Shown here piece by piece: positions 8,201 through 15,332 of a DNA stretch of 25,779 nt. The DNA comes from Oxalobacteraceae bacterium (GTDB lineage: Bacteria > Pseudomonadota > Gammaproteobacteria > Burkholderiales > Burkholderiaceae_D). The position numbers and the translations under genes are program-made. The notes beneath the pieces were generated by a model. It ran no database searches. It had not been told where the DNA came from and was given only the letters and a program-made list of their open reading frames with translations. The stretch spans positions 1 to 25,779 of the forward strand of contig JAIXQV010000008.1 of the NCBI GenBank assembly GCA_027485535.1. The letters run 5' to 3'. The first letter of the stretch is position 1; every line of letters begins with the position of its first letter.

Positions 8201-9307
8201 ATGATTATCAGAATGAATACTTATCGCTTCTTTATAACTGCCTTGCTGGGAACATGCCTTTTTCTCGGCGCCGCACAGGCTGCTGATGGGCCACGTTTCA
8301 GCGTCGACAGTAGCTGGCCAAAGCCGCTACCCAATCAATGGATGCTTGGCGATATCGGCGGCATCGCCGTTGATTCACGCGATCATGTATGGGTGTATCA
8401 ACGTCCGCGTTCACTGACGGAAGATGAGCGCGGCGCGGCGAATAACCCACCTAGCTCAAAATGCTGCCGCCCTGCACCGCCTGTTTTGGAGTTTGATACC
8501 GAGGGCAATTTAATCTCTGCTTGGGGTGGCCCGGGTGCCGGCTATGAATGGCCAGAGCGCGAGCACGGTATTTTTGTGGATGCGCAGGATCAGGTCTGGA
8601 TTGCGGGTAATGGCAACACCGATGCGCACGTACTGCAGTTCACTCGCGATGGTCGTTTCGTGCAGCAGATCGGACGCGCCGGCCGTATCTCAGGCAGCAA
8701 TAGCCCAACCGATCTCGGCCGACCCGCAATCGCGATCGTCGACACACCGACTGGAGAGTTATACATCGCCGATGGCTATGCTAATCGCCGTGTACTGGTA
8801 CTAGACGCCGCCACGGGTGCCTACAAACGCCACTGGGGTGCATACGGCAATCGACCCGATGACACCGACCTTGGTAAATACGACCCCGCTGCACCACCCG
8901 CAAAACAATTTCGTGGCACGGTGCATTGCGTGCGTATCTCCAACGATGGCCTAGTTTATGTGTGCGACCGTCTTAATAACCGCGTACAAATTTTTCAACG
9001 CGATGGTACGTTCGTAAAAGAATATTTTCTCGAGCCTAAGACACTTCATGTCGGTTCAGTATGGGATATTGCTTTCTCTGAAGACGCCAAGCAGCGCTAT
9101 ATGTATGTCGCAGATGGCACGAATAACGAAGTGCATATTCTCTTGCGCGCAACCGGTGATCGCATCGGTGCTTTCGGGCGCGGCGGCCGGCAAGCAGGCC
9201 AGTTCCACTGGGTGCATGGTATCGCTGCCGATTCGAAGGGCAATGTGTATACCGGCGAAGTCGATAGCGGCAAGCGGGTACAGAAATTCCGGCGCCTGCC
9301 GGATTGA
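8201..9307 (+). CDS. Exported NHL-repeat beta-propeller protein
   Basis: 368 residues. The signal peptide runs to about residue 27 (hydrophobic core FITALLGTCLFLGAAQA). The mature protein has repeated NHL-type units of the form G-x-x-VDxxxxVWVxxxxxxRVxxFxxxG: DIGGIAVDSRDHVWV, EHGIFVDAQDQVWIAG, ELYIADGYANRRVLV, LVYVCDRLNNRVQIF, YMYVADGTNNEVHIL and HGIAADSKGNVYTGEV. This suggests a six-bladed propeller, as in peptidyl-hydroxyglycine alpha-amidating lyase-like proteins. A CC pair occurs in SSKCCRPAPP, and there are further cysteines in HCV and VCD. A GGGGGAGAG Shine-Dalgarno tract sits about 10 nt before the ATG. It is probably periplasmic; enzyme activity or ligand is unknown. It converges on the NosR-like gene. 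Confidence 0.85.
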   Translation: MIIRMNTYRFFITALLGTCLFLGAAQAADGPRFSVDSSWPKPLPNQWMLGDIGGIAVDSRDHVWVYQRPRSLTEDERGAANNPPSSKCCRPAPPVLEFDTEGNLISAWGGPGAGYEWPEREHGIFVDAQDQVWIAGNGNTDAHVLQFTRDGRFVQQIGRAGRISGSNSPTDLGRPAIAIVDTPTGELYIADGYANRRVLVLDAATGAYKRHWGAYGNRPDDTDLGKYDPAAPPAKQFRGTVHCVRISNDGLVYVCDRLNNRVQIFQRDGTFVKEYFLEPKTLHVGSVWDIAFSEDAKQRYMYVADGTNNEVHILLRATGDRIGAFGRGGRQAGQFHWVHGIAADSKGNVYTGEVDSGKRVQKFRRLPD

Positions 9308-9334
9308 ACGCAAGCCTCACCGCGAACGCAGGTC

Positions 9335-11458
9335 TTACTGCGCAAGAATCGGGATCACAGGTCGTCGCTTCTCTTGAATCAGCGGCAGGCAACGCTTGTC
9401 ATCCTGATAGATGGCAACGCAGTCGAGGCACTGAAAACATTCGCTATAGCTGACCTGACCCGCGGGCGATATCGACTGATAGTCGCAGCGGTGACGGCAG
9501 GTTTGACACGGCGTACCACAAGCCTCGCGACGCGCGATCCAGCCCCAGCGACGCAAGGGATTGAGTACCGCTAGCGCTGCACCCAAGGGGCAAATATAGC
9601 GGCAGTAGCCGCGATACACCAGCACGCTCAGCGACAGCAAAGCAATCGCCCACACCAGATACGGCCAGTCGCGCACAAAGTACAAGCTAATAGCGGTTTT
9701 GAAAGGCTCGACCTCAACGGCGAGCTCGGTTGAATTCGGTGCTACCCAAATCGATCCGATCACAGCCACCAGCACGACATACTTGATCCACTTCAGCCGA
9801 CGATCAACACTCACACGTAAACGCCGAGGCTTGATACCGAGACGCCGTGTGACAAGACTAATCAGCTCTTGCAGCGCACCAAACGGACACAACCACCCAC
9901 AGAAAGTGCCACGTCCCCAAACAAGCAGCGTAAAGCCTACGAAGATCCAGAGTATTACCGTCATCGGGTCTACCAGCAAAAAGCTCAGGTCATTACCCGT
10001 TGTGAGCGCATCGAGCGAGGCGGTAATGTTGACGATACTGAGCTGGCCCTGCGCATACCATCCGATGAAGCCCAGTGTGAACAAGAGATAGCCGACGCGG
10101 AATCCTCGCAGGCGACGGTTACTCGCCGCCGTGGTGCGTTGCCGGATCAGCGCAATACTCAAGACCACCAGCCCACTCAGCAATATGGCGATATCGACTG
10201 CACGGCGCTCCCAGGCCTCGACCCATGGCGCCTCCAGCGCGCGTGATAGTGAGGCACGCCAACCATGAAAAACATACGGCAGCTCAAACTCGGTATACGC
10301 CACTTGGTTAGGAAACGTACCAAAGCGCCGCCCCAATCGAAAGCGCAACTCGAACGCCTGATCCGGTTTCAGCGGCGTTGCGCTATCCACGATGAGTACA
10401 TGCGCACGTGCCCCGCTTGGGTAGCCCGGCTTCGCCATCGATTTGTCATACGCGATCGAGCGCAGGTTAATCTCTTTGCCATCCTGTTTCAGAATGAACG
10501 GCAGGCTATCGTCGATACGCTGACTCTCGTACATCATGTTATGCAGCGGGCCGCTTTCGACCACGACGATGGCCTGACTATCGCGCATATTCGCCACCAG
10601 CAAACGCCAACCGTCCTCGCCCATCAGATTGCGACCGATGGATGGCAAGCTCGCCAGTGCTACATGAAACTGCAGCGCGACTTCATCCGGCTTGGAAGCG
10701 GCTGTCTTATCAGCACCTGCGGCGCGCGTGCCGGCAAAGGCTTTTTCGATTTGTCCGCGCGTGAGCGTCATTGGCTCGACCATGCGGCGTGATAAGAGTT
10801 GATCCCAACTCAGCGGTCGGATAGCTTGTTTCAGTAAATCGCCGCGTGTCAGTGATACGGCATTACCTTCACCAAGAATGCTGCCTTTGCTCGCCGCCTC
10901 GAGATGAGCACGCGCCACCGAGGCAGCGGATTGCATGATGGTGCGGTCCATCGCCTTGACCGTCACCGTACCCGCTTGCACACCATGAAACGTGGCGCGC
11001 TTCTCATCGAATGATGTGCGCGCCCTAAAATCCAGAATATGGGTTTCGTGTCGAACCGTGATTCCTACGTATTGATTCGCAAAATCTGTCAGTTTCGCAA
11101 TGCCCGCTTCCGAGCGGAACAAGGGCTCGCGGTGATCGATTAATCGGGAGAGTAAAAATTTTCCGTCGGTATCGATCGCCACCAAAATATTGATTGGCTT
11201 ACCGCCGTAGCCGCGCACCGGTTCAAAGTCGATCGACTCGAATGCATAACCAACTAGTTTCGGTTTTTCATTTTCTGCGACCGGATCGCGCGAGAACAAT
11301 GGCCAGACCGGCACACTGGGGTTTATTTCGCCGACTTGGTATTGGTTCGACAGATAGTTGTCGACGTCTGTCTTTTTTAGCGTGACCGCCATCGCCGCTG
11401 TCGGTAGCAGAAGTGCGATCAAACACCACCGGATTAACCGGAGCCCCCAATGTCCCAT
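9335..11458 (-). CDS. NosR/NirI-like membrane FMN and iron-sulfur protein
   Basis: 707 residues, the size of NosR/NirI proteins. An N-terminal signal or anchor (about 8-24) precedes a periplasmic FMN-binding domain (about 60-190). The flavin-attachment region reads MQSAASVA, with SAAS at 177-180 in place of the common SGAT/S. After a long periplasmic section there are several membrane helices from about 421. Cytoplasmic-side cysteine motifs follow: CGWLCP (520-525), CRYICP (619-624), CGTPCQTCRHRC (647-658) and CFQCLDC (674-680), as for two 4Fe-4S clusters plus the polyferredoxin-like CxxxCP pairs. NosR supplies electrons to or matures nitrous oxide reductase, but no nosZ, nosD or apbE is visible. 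It could serve another periplasmic reductase. It converges on the NHL gene with a 27-nt gap. Confidence 0.88.
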   Translation of the reverse strand: MGHWGLRLIRWCLIALLLPTAAMAVTLKKTDVDNYLSNQYQVGEINPSVPVWPLFSRDPVAENEKPKLVGYAFESIDFEPVRGYGGKPINILVAIDTDGKFLLSRLIDHREPLFRSEAGIAKLTDFANQYVGITVRHETHILDFRARTSFDEKRATFHGVQAGTVTVKAMDRTIMQSAASVARAHLEAASKGSILGEGNAVSLTRGDLLKQAIRPLSWDQLLSRRMVEPMTLTRGQIEKAFAGTRAAGADKTAASKPDEVALQFHVALASLPSIGRNLMGEDGWRLLVANMRDSQAIVVVESGPLHNMMYESQRIDDSLPFILKQDGKEINLRSIAYDKSMAKPGYPSGARAHVLIVDSATPLKPDQAFELRFRLGRRFGTFPNQVAYTEFELPYVFHGWRASLSRALEAPWVEAWERRAVDIAILLSGLVVLSIALIRQRTTAASNRRLRGFRVGYLLFTLGFIGWYAQGQLSIVNITASLDALTTGNDLSFLLVDPMTVILWIFVGFTLLVWGRGTFCGWLCPFGALQELISLVTRRLGIKPRRLRVSVDRRLKWIKYVVLVAVIGSIWVAPNSTELAVEVEPFKTAISLYFVRDWPYLVWAIALLSLSVLVYRGYCRYICPLGAALAVLNPLRRWGWIARREACGTPCQTCRHRCDYQSISPAGQVSYSECFQCLDCVAIYQDDKRCLPLIQEKRRPVIPILAQ

Positions 11459-11794
11459 CTGTCTCTATCATTCTTGGTTTTAGGACCGCAACTAAACGTC
11501 ACCTCAAAAACATGGTGCAGCGGCGGCCGTGCCCTCGATTGGCACACTGATTATGGGCACCATGGTAAGCGCAGGCTTGAGTAATTCCCACCGATGCCCA
11601 AGTGAATCCGAGGGTTAAATCCCGCCCCAGCGTTGTACTTTTTGCACCATGCTTTGAACTTCAATCTTCGCGCGGATTTTCAGTGCCATCGCCCAATCGA
11701 GCTCGAGCAATACGCTGGCAGTTTTTGGCGTAGAATCGAATCAGCCTTTACACGCTAATTGTTTTTCCTGACGACCAATTTCTGACTTCAAAAC
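11459..11794. other. Intergenic region between divergent nosR-like and globin genes
   Basis: About 336 bases, divergent spacing, so it must hold both promoters. I see an inverted repeat GTGCC-N7-GGCAC at 11529-11545. The octamer GCACCATG occurs at 11557-11564 and 11644-11651, and its reverse complement lies at 11511-11518. These could be regulator sites, but no family match is clear. A minus-strand frame of about 31 codons (11615-11710, TTG start) is protein-like but unsupported. TAGAAT at 11731-11736 is a possible -10 for the globin. Confidence 0.35.
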
Positions 11795-12157
11795 GTGGCG
11801 CAAACTCTGTTTGATAAATACGGTGGTGTCCCAGTCGTGACCGACATCGTCAGGGATTTCTATAAGCGGGTCATGCGACGCCCCAACCTGCGTCGCTATT
11901 TCGTCAATGTGACGCTGGAAGCCGTGATTCACCACCAGATCGCGTTTGTGTCGATGGTAATGGGAAAGACCCCACATGACTACTCGGGCCGCAGCATGAA
12001 AGAGGCCCACCGAGGCATTGGCGTCACCTCTGCGTCATTTGAACTGGCGGCCCAGCTGCTATCCGACACCCTAGTCGCAGCAGAGGTTGAGCAAGAAGAC
12101 ATCGACGCCATCATGGCGAAAGTCGCCTCACTACGCGCTGATATCGTCGAGCGATAA
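11795..12157 (+). CDS. Group 1 truncated haemoglobin
   Basis: 120 residues with GTG start, the normal length for a trHb1 (GlbN) globin. It begins LFDKYGGVPVV, the family's A-B start. Next come DFYKRV with the B10 tyrosine (Tyr23), the E-helix HHQIAFVSMVMG, YSGRSMKEAHRGIGV with the proximal F8 histidine (His72), and a G-H helix region ending in LRADIVER. The B10 Tyr with a Gln in helix E fits a hydrogen-bonding distal pocket, as in globins that bind O2 or detoxify NO. This is notable next to a NosR-like gene, though the two are divergent. No Shine-Dalgarno sequence is evident before the GTG, and an ATG start is not available in this frame. Confidence 0.9.
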   Translation: MAQTLFDKYGGVPVVTDIVRDFYKRVMRRPNLRRYFVNVTLEAVIHHQIAFVSMVMGKTPHDYSGRSMKEAHRGIGVTSASFELAAQLLSDTLVAAEVEQEDIDAIMAKVASLRADIVER

Positions 12158-12283
12158 GCGCAGCACCACAGACGCAGGGGCCTTGGGCGAGTAGCAATGC
12201 CCTAGCGCAAACAGTGTATCCAAGCCAATCCATTGACTTGCCTTCCTTTACCGAAGAATAGGGGGTGGTTTCTGGCTCGCGCC

Positions 12284-12325
12284 AAATTATGGACTTGACG
12301 CCATATGTCATTAAATCCATAATTT
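12284..12325 (+). promoter_or_regulatory. higBA promoter with inverted-repeat operator
   Basis: Perfect 10-bp inverted repeat: AAATTATGGA at 12284-12293 and TCCATAATTT at 12316-12325, 22 bp apart. Within and across it lies a good sigma-70 promoter, TTGACG (12295-12300), 17 bp, CATAAT (12318-12323). The right arm covers the -10 box and the left arm abuts the -35. This is the layout expected for autorepression by the HTH antitoxin or the toxin-antitoxin complex. The -10 box ends 7 nt before the ATG at 12331, so the transcript probably starts at or next to the start codon. Confidence 0.75.
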
Positions 12326-12330
12326 TGCGT

Positions 12331-12720
12331 ATGCCTTGGACGGTACTTTTTCATGATGCCTTTGATCAAGAGCTTTCCGCGCTGAGCCATGATTTGCAAG
12401 ACGAACTACTGGCACACGCCCGACTACTCGCTGAGTTTGGCCCGAATCTGGGACGACCCACGGTTGATACACTCAAGGGATCCCGATGCACCAACATGAA
12501 AGAATTGCGTTTTTCATTTAGTGGCCAAGTATGGAGAGTGGCCTTTGCCTTCGACCCAATGCGCCAAGCTATCTTGCTTGTTGGTGGCGACAAAGGAGGC
12601 ACGAATCAGCGCCGGTTTTACAAACGACTGATTCAGGTGGCGGACCAGCGATATCAAGACTACATAGAAAGCCTTACTAAGGCGAGCAAGGAGAGACACC
12701 ATGCCAAGAAAACTCGATGA
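12331..12720 (+). CDS. higB: HigB-like RelE/ParE-family toxin
   Basis: 129 residues from the ATG at 12331. It begins MPWTVLFHDAF and contains FGPNLGRPTVDTLKGS, NMKELRFSFSGQVWRVAFAFDP and AILLVGGDKGG followed by a RRFYKRLI stretch. These match the phage-derived Gp49-like/HigB branch of the RelE fold, whose members are mRNA interferases acting at the ribosome. An in-frame start at 12265 would add 22 residues, but it lies upstream of the promoter and inside the operator, so it is rejected. The antitoxin gene follows and overlaps by 20 nt. Toxin-before-antitoxin order is usual for higBA. There is no Shine-Dalgarno sequence, so translation is probably leaderless. Confidence 0.9.
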   Translation: MPWTVLFHDAFDQELSALSHDLQDELLAHARLLAEFGPNLGRPTVDTLKGSRCTNMKELRFSFSGQVWRVAFAFDPMRQAILLVGGDKGGTNQRRFYKRLIQVADQRYQDYIESLTKASKERHHAKKTR

Positions 12721-13057
12721 ACTAATTGCCACGTTGCCCAAAGCGCGCCAAAAGCGGATCGAAGCACGCGCCATGGAATTAGCGACCCTGAAAGACTTGC
12801 GACAGGCAGCACAACAGACCCAAGAACAATTAGCCGCTACGTTGGGGGTGCGTCAGGACACCATCTCTCGTTTGGAAAAACGCAGCGACATGCTGCTCTC
12901 CACGCTAAGACATTACGTTGAAAGCATGGGCGGCAGGCTAGAGATCGTGGCGCAATTTCCAAACAGGCCTCCCTTCGTCATTCAGCATCTCGGCACAGAT
13001 ACGTCAGCAGCACGAAAGCCTGCAAGCGCGAAAACCAAGAGCCGAGCAATTGCCTGA
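12701..13057 (+). CDS. higA: HigA-like XRE-family antitoxin
   Basis: 118 residues. The N-terminus (LDELIATLPKARQKRIEARA) is the common helical lead of this antitoxin group. The HTH lies at about 35-65: QTQEQLAATLGVRQDTISRLEKRSD. It is followed by LLSTLRHYVESMGGRLEIVAQF and the FPNRPP tail typical of antitoxins paired with Gp49-like toxins. The C-terminus adds a basic stretch of about 25 residues (ARKPASAKTKSR). The start overlaps the end of higB by 20 nt, and GGAGAG just upstream is a fair ribosome binding site. It should neutralise HigB and repress the operon through the upstream inverted repeat. Confidence 0.9.
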   Translation: MPRKLDELIATLPKARQKRIEARAMELATLKDLRQAAQQTQEQLAATLGVRQDTISRLEKRSDMLLSTLRHYVESMGGRLEIVAQFPNRPPFVIQHLGTDTSAARKPASAKTKSRAIA

Positions 13058-13072
13058 AAGAAGAAAGCAGGT

Positions 13073-13128
13073 CGGGGGCAACGCAGACAGTACAAATGGT
13101 ACGGCACGTTGCCACCAACAACGCCAGC
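13073..13128. repeat. 56-bp direct repeat, copy 1
   Basis: This segment recurs at 13174-13229 with two mismatches in 56 bases. It contains its own partial inverted repeats: GGGGCAACG against CGTTGCC, and two GTAC half-sites around the middle, so it can fold. It lies just after higA. It does not match attC core rules or a known insertion-sequence end that I recognise. Confidence 0.75.
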
Positions 13129-13143
13129 CTTATTCGGAGTGAC

Positions 13144-13249
13144 AAACTCACCACCAAAAAGCCGATGGCTAGGCGGGGGCAACGCAGACAGTACAAGTGG
13201 TACGGCAAGTTGCCACCAACAACGCCAGCGGCTTTTTGGTGGTGAGTTT
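13144..13249. repeat. 106-bp element with perfect 21-bp inverted termini
   Basis: Left arm 13144-13164 (starts AAACTCACCACC) and right arm 13229-13249 (ends GGTGGTGAGTTT) are perfect reverse complements over 21 bp, enclosing copy 2 of the direct repeat. The right arm ends at the stop codon of the minus-strand gene (13249-13251). It may be a MITE-like or REP-like insertion, or a large bidirectional terminator: both arms contain a run of five A or T next to GCCG. No target-site duplication is clear. Confidence 0.65.
13174..13229. repeat. 56-bp direct repeat, copy 2
   Basis: Second copy of the segment at 13073-13128, differing at two positions (A to G, and C to A). The unit spacing is 101 bp. 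Unlike copy 1, this copy sits between the arms of a perfect 21-bp inverted repeat. Confidence 0.75.
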
Positions 13250-13629
13250 TAGAAGTGGACTTCGACGGGTCCGATAACATCCAGAATCTTCCAAAGCGCA
13301 ACCGACACATCGTTCGACGCTTCTTCATCTTCCAGCATGGTATCCAGCTCCGAGACTGTCAGCCGCCTGAACGCGTGTGCGGCGGCGGCGGCTTGCTCTT
13401 CGCGTAGTTGCATGGCGACGCTGACCTCATTGGCCAGCGCGTCTTGGTCGAGTTGTTGAACCGCGATCTGGACTGGCTTGTGCATCGCCTGCAGCGCACT
13501 GGACAGCTCTGTCGATGAGGCCTCAGGCGAATTGGACGTCAGCACCGAACCAGAGCGTTCGAGGAAGCGCTCAAGCGCACATATCTCGCCGCGCTCTAGG
13601 TCAATAAAAAATTCGGAGGGTGTACGCAT
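13249..13629 (-). CDS. Hypothetical acidic protein, 126 aa
   Basis: I do not recognise this protein. It is 126 residues, acidic, mostly predicted helical, with no signal peptide or membrane span. It starts MRTPSEFFIDLERGEICALERFLERSG, shown here in full only as MRTPSEFFIDLE. A serine-rich middle follows (TSNSPEASSTELSSALQ), then an Ala/Glu-rich helix (QLREEQAAAAAHAF), LTVSELDTMLEDEEASNDVS and a C-terminal VGPVEVHF-like end (DVIGPVEVHF). Repeated helical segments could form a chaperone-like or helical-bundle fold, but that is inference. Its stop codon touches the right arm of the 21-bp inverted repeat. GGGGAAG before the ATG is a weak ribosome binding site. It is divergent from the small membrane-protein genes. 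Confidence 0.55.
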   Translation of the reverse strand: MRTPSEFFIDLERGEICALERFLERSGSVLTSNSPEASSTELSSALQAMHKPVQIAVQQLDQDALANEVSVAMQLREEQAAAAAHAFRRLTVSELDTMLEDEEASNDVSVALWKILDVIGPVEVHF

Positions 13630-13983
13630 GCTTCCCCGGGCTCAGTGGGCGTCGCTTAGGCCGACAGCGCGGCTTGGGCGGATATCATGTGACAAGCGGA
13701 AGCTAACACAGACTTTAATAACAATCCAAAGCTTAATCGGCAACAGCGCTTTGATTATTAGCCGATGATTATCTAACTTTTAATTGTCGTCCAACGAATG
13801 CTGCAGGGGTGAGTCAATGATTATTAATAAAAAAGAAAATCATTTTTTGTTTTCACCTTACCCCGGTCAAGGTTAGACTTGAACGTAGCAGCACAGAACT
13901 CAAGTGCCGTAGCACGGTCGCCATGATTTTGGCGCCTTCGCAGCACCTGGACATGATGCAGTCTTCTTTGGAGGACCCACCCG
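13630..13983. promoter_or_regulatory. AT-rich divergent control region
   Basis: About 354 bases between divergent genes. The centre (13735-13860) is markedly AT-rich compared with its surroundings. It contains GATTATTAGCCGATGATTATC-like dyad sequence at 13753-13773 (13 of 21 positions symmetrical) and an exact 7-bp inverted repeat AATGATT-N15-AATCATT at 13816-13844. Both resemble loose Fur-type sites (GATAAT-like hexamers) but neither is a good consensus match. A 25-codon frame at 13923-14000 overlaps the start of the next gene and might be a leader peptide; support is weak. No clear -35/-10 pair was fixed. Confidence 0.4.
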
Positions 13984-14181
13984 ATGGAACACCAAGCTAA
14001 CGCAACAACATCGGCTCAAACTAACGGGCCTCAGACCGTGGACGCTGACCATGCTGCGTCGCACAGCGTCGAGCGCCCCCTGATAACGCCGAAAGAATTT
14101 ATTCGTCTGATTTATATGCTGAGTGGCGCAGCCATCGTGGTGCTCAGTCTGGCGATCTGGTTCATGATGAGCTTGGCCTGA
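13984..14181 (+). CDS. Small single-span membrane protein, 65 aa
   Basis: 65 residues. The first 30 are hydrophilic, rich in Gln, Asn, Thr and His (MEHQANATTSAQTNG, then DADHAASHSVE). PLITPKEFIRLIYML leads into one membrane helix at about 44-64 (SGAAIVVLSLAIWFMMSL). Topology is probably N-in with the C-terminus at the far face. A GGAGG Shine-Dalgarno sequence lies about 9 nt before the ATG, which supports real translation. I recognise no family. It is followed 45 nt later by another small membrane protein with its own GGAGG, so the two probably form an operon. Such pairs are often accessory subunits of larger membrane complexes, but no partner is visible. Confidence 0.65.
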   Translation: MEHQANATTSAQTNGPQTVDADHAASHSVERPLITPKEFIRLIYMLSGAAIVVLSLAIWFMMSLA

Positions 14182-14226
14182 ATCGATCCGATTGGAAGTC
14201 CAAGCCCTTACTGATGGAGGACCACC

Positions 14227-14328
14227 ATGGTCTATGCATTTTTTGCTCTGATTTTTGTCGCCCTGCTGCTGGTCATGCGCCAGACTTTCAGGCACCTCGA
14301 CAACTGGCGCTCGGGCGGCGAGCGCTAA
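14227..14328 (+). CDS. Tiny membrane protein, 33 aa
   Basis: 33 codons: MVYAFFALIFVALLLVMRQ, then TFRHLDNWRSGGER and TAA at 14326-14328. Residues 2-17 form one membrane helix and the rest is a basic cytoplasmic tail. A strong GGAGG Shine-Dalgarno sequence stands about 7 nt before the ATG, which is the main reason to call it. It follows the 65-aa membrane protein in the same orientation. The shape resembles accessory microproteins of terminal oxidases and transporters, but I see no sequence link to a named one. Confidence 0.6.
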   Translation: MVYAFFALIFVALLLVMRQTFRHLDNWRSGGER

Positions 14329-14413
14329 TCTTCCGCTGTTTCCTCGGGCGGTACCCAGCCGACCTTCTACCTCAGATGGATAGAGATTACCCCGCGGGCG
14401 GTTTTTCCTGTTG

Positions 14414-14428
14414 ATACTTTAGTATAAT
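14414..14428 (+). promoter_or_regulatory. Operator site A over a consensus -10 box
   Basis: ATACTTTAGTAT at 14414-14425 is a 5-2-5 palindrome (ATACT-TT-AGTAT). It overlaps a perfect -10 box, TATAAT, at 14423-14428. The -35 region (around 14400-14405) is poor, so the promoter may need an activator or be weak. The start codon of the next gene is 7 nt beyond the -10 with no Shine-Dalgarno sequence. Related palindromes occur at 21393-21404 and 22105-22116. Confidence 0.7.
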
Positions 14429-14435
14429 CCGCCGC

Positions 14436-15332
14436 ATGTCCCCCCTGGTACCTGCAGCGGACAGGGAGCATCTCTCTCGGGTCCGGGCGTCTTTGGCGCA
14501 GGATGGCTTTGACTTGGCCATGATCAGTCACGACCGTCTGCAGCTGCTGGCCTACGCCGCTGCTATCGCCACTGGGCTGGCGGAGCAAGGCGGTTGGCAG
14601 GTCCAAAAGTATGACCCGACCCAGCTTGAGACCCTACTCGCCGATTTAACGCTGGCGCGGTTCGACAGCGCGCTGCAAACGCTTTCTGAGCAAGCATCCC
14701 ACCAGCACGGCCGACCACTGCACAGCTGCGTGGTGTTTATCCCCGATGCGCAAAACCTCCCGCCGACACAGCTGCGTCAGCTATTACGCCTGCTGCATGG
14801 CACCGGTCATCGCCGTCTCCGTATCGTCGCGCTATTCAGTAGCAGCGCCCTCGCTTGCGAAGCGCAAGTGGCCGAGCTAGGTACGCGAGTAGCGCGCTGG
14901 TATTTGGATGAAGCGCCAAGCCATCTGCCCGATCACGCCATGCTGAGTGCAACACCCCCTCAGACTGCACGCGCTTTCCGGCCGCACAGATCGACGCACT
15001 CTCGCCAGCAAAAGCCTGTGCGGGCCGGCTTTACGCTGGCGGCAAGCCTGATGCTGGCGCTGCTGTTCGGGCCAACACTTTGGCCTGGCAACGATGAGGT
15101 GGCGCGACTATTCACACGAACGCTTTCCTGGTTACCCGCTAGCACAAGTCCACCTACGGCCACCAGCACGCTGGCTGGCGTGCCTGTATTCCTGCCACCA
15201 GAAAAGAAAGCATCAGACCTCGAGCGCAATAAAACCGATGGCGCAGCCGATACCCTCGACAAAGCCGAGACAGCCGGCGATACGCTCGACAAAGTCGACG
15301 TACCAACCATAGACAGCGGAGCATCCAACTGA
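14436..15332 (+). CDS. DamX/ExeA-like membrane protein lacking a P-loop
   Basis: 298 residues, first gene of a three-gene operon. The N-terminal 165 residues look like a degenerate AAA domain: SCVVFIPDAQNLPPTQLRQLL at about 98-117 resembles the Walker B/DAQ-L segment of ExeA/DamX proteins, followed by HRRLRIVALFSS. No Walker A (GxxGxGKT) is present. A basic linker (about 181-196) leads into one membrane helix (about 198-215). A Pro/Thr/Ser-rich outer segment follows, then a charged tail with the near-duplicated ADTLDKAE and GDTLDKVD. The topology is probably cytoplasmic domain plus periplasmic tail. The stop overlaps the next start by 1 nt. It sits under operator site A, which it shares with T6SS promoters. 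Relation to ExeA/DamX is inferred from pattern only. Confidence 0.7.
   Translation: MSPLVPAADREHLSRVRASLAQDGFDLAMISHDRLQLLAYAAAIATGLAEQGGWQVQKYDPTQLETLLADLTLARFDSALQTLSEQASHQHGRPLHSCVVFIPDAQNLPPTQLRQLLRLLHGTGHRRLRIVALFSSSALACEAQVAELGTRVARWYLDEAPSHLPDHAMLSATPPQTARAFRPHRSTHSRQQKPVRAGFTLAASLMLALLFGPTLWPGNDEVARLFTRTLSWLPASTSPPTATSTLAGVPVFLPPEKKASDLERNKTDGAADTLDKAETAGDTLDKVDVPTIDSGASN

Noticed and set aside
9699..10792. Long plus-strand frames inside the NosR-like gene
   Set aside because: Shadows of the minus-strand gene; composition is Arg/Thr/Ser-rich and lacks any domain.
11615..11710. Minus-strand frame of about 31 codons (ELDWAMALKIRAKIEV) in the nosR-globin gap
   Set aside because: Protein-like composition and a stop upstream, but only a TTG start, no ribosome site and no recognised family; at most a gene remnant.
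12265..12330. Longer N-terminus for the HigB toxin
   Set aside because: The extension would read through the operator and lie upstream of the predicted transcription start.
13073..13249. Integron attC site or CRISPR array
   Set aside because: Only two repeats, without regular spacers, and the core sites RYYYAAC/GTTRRRY of attC are not satisfied.
12978..13328. Minus-strand frame across the repeat island
   Set aside because: Its translation simply repeats because the DNA is repeated; it overlaps higA and the 126-aa gene and has no ribosome site.
13753..13844. Confident Fur boxes
   Set aside because: Dyad symmetry is only partial and the match to the 19-bp consensus is loose in an AT-rich stretch, so it is reported only as a possibility.
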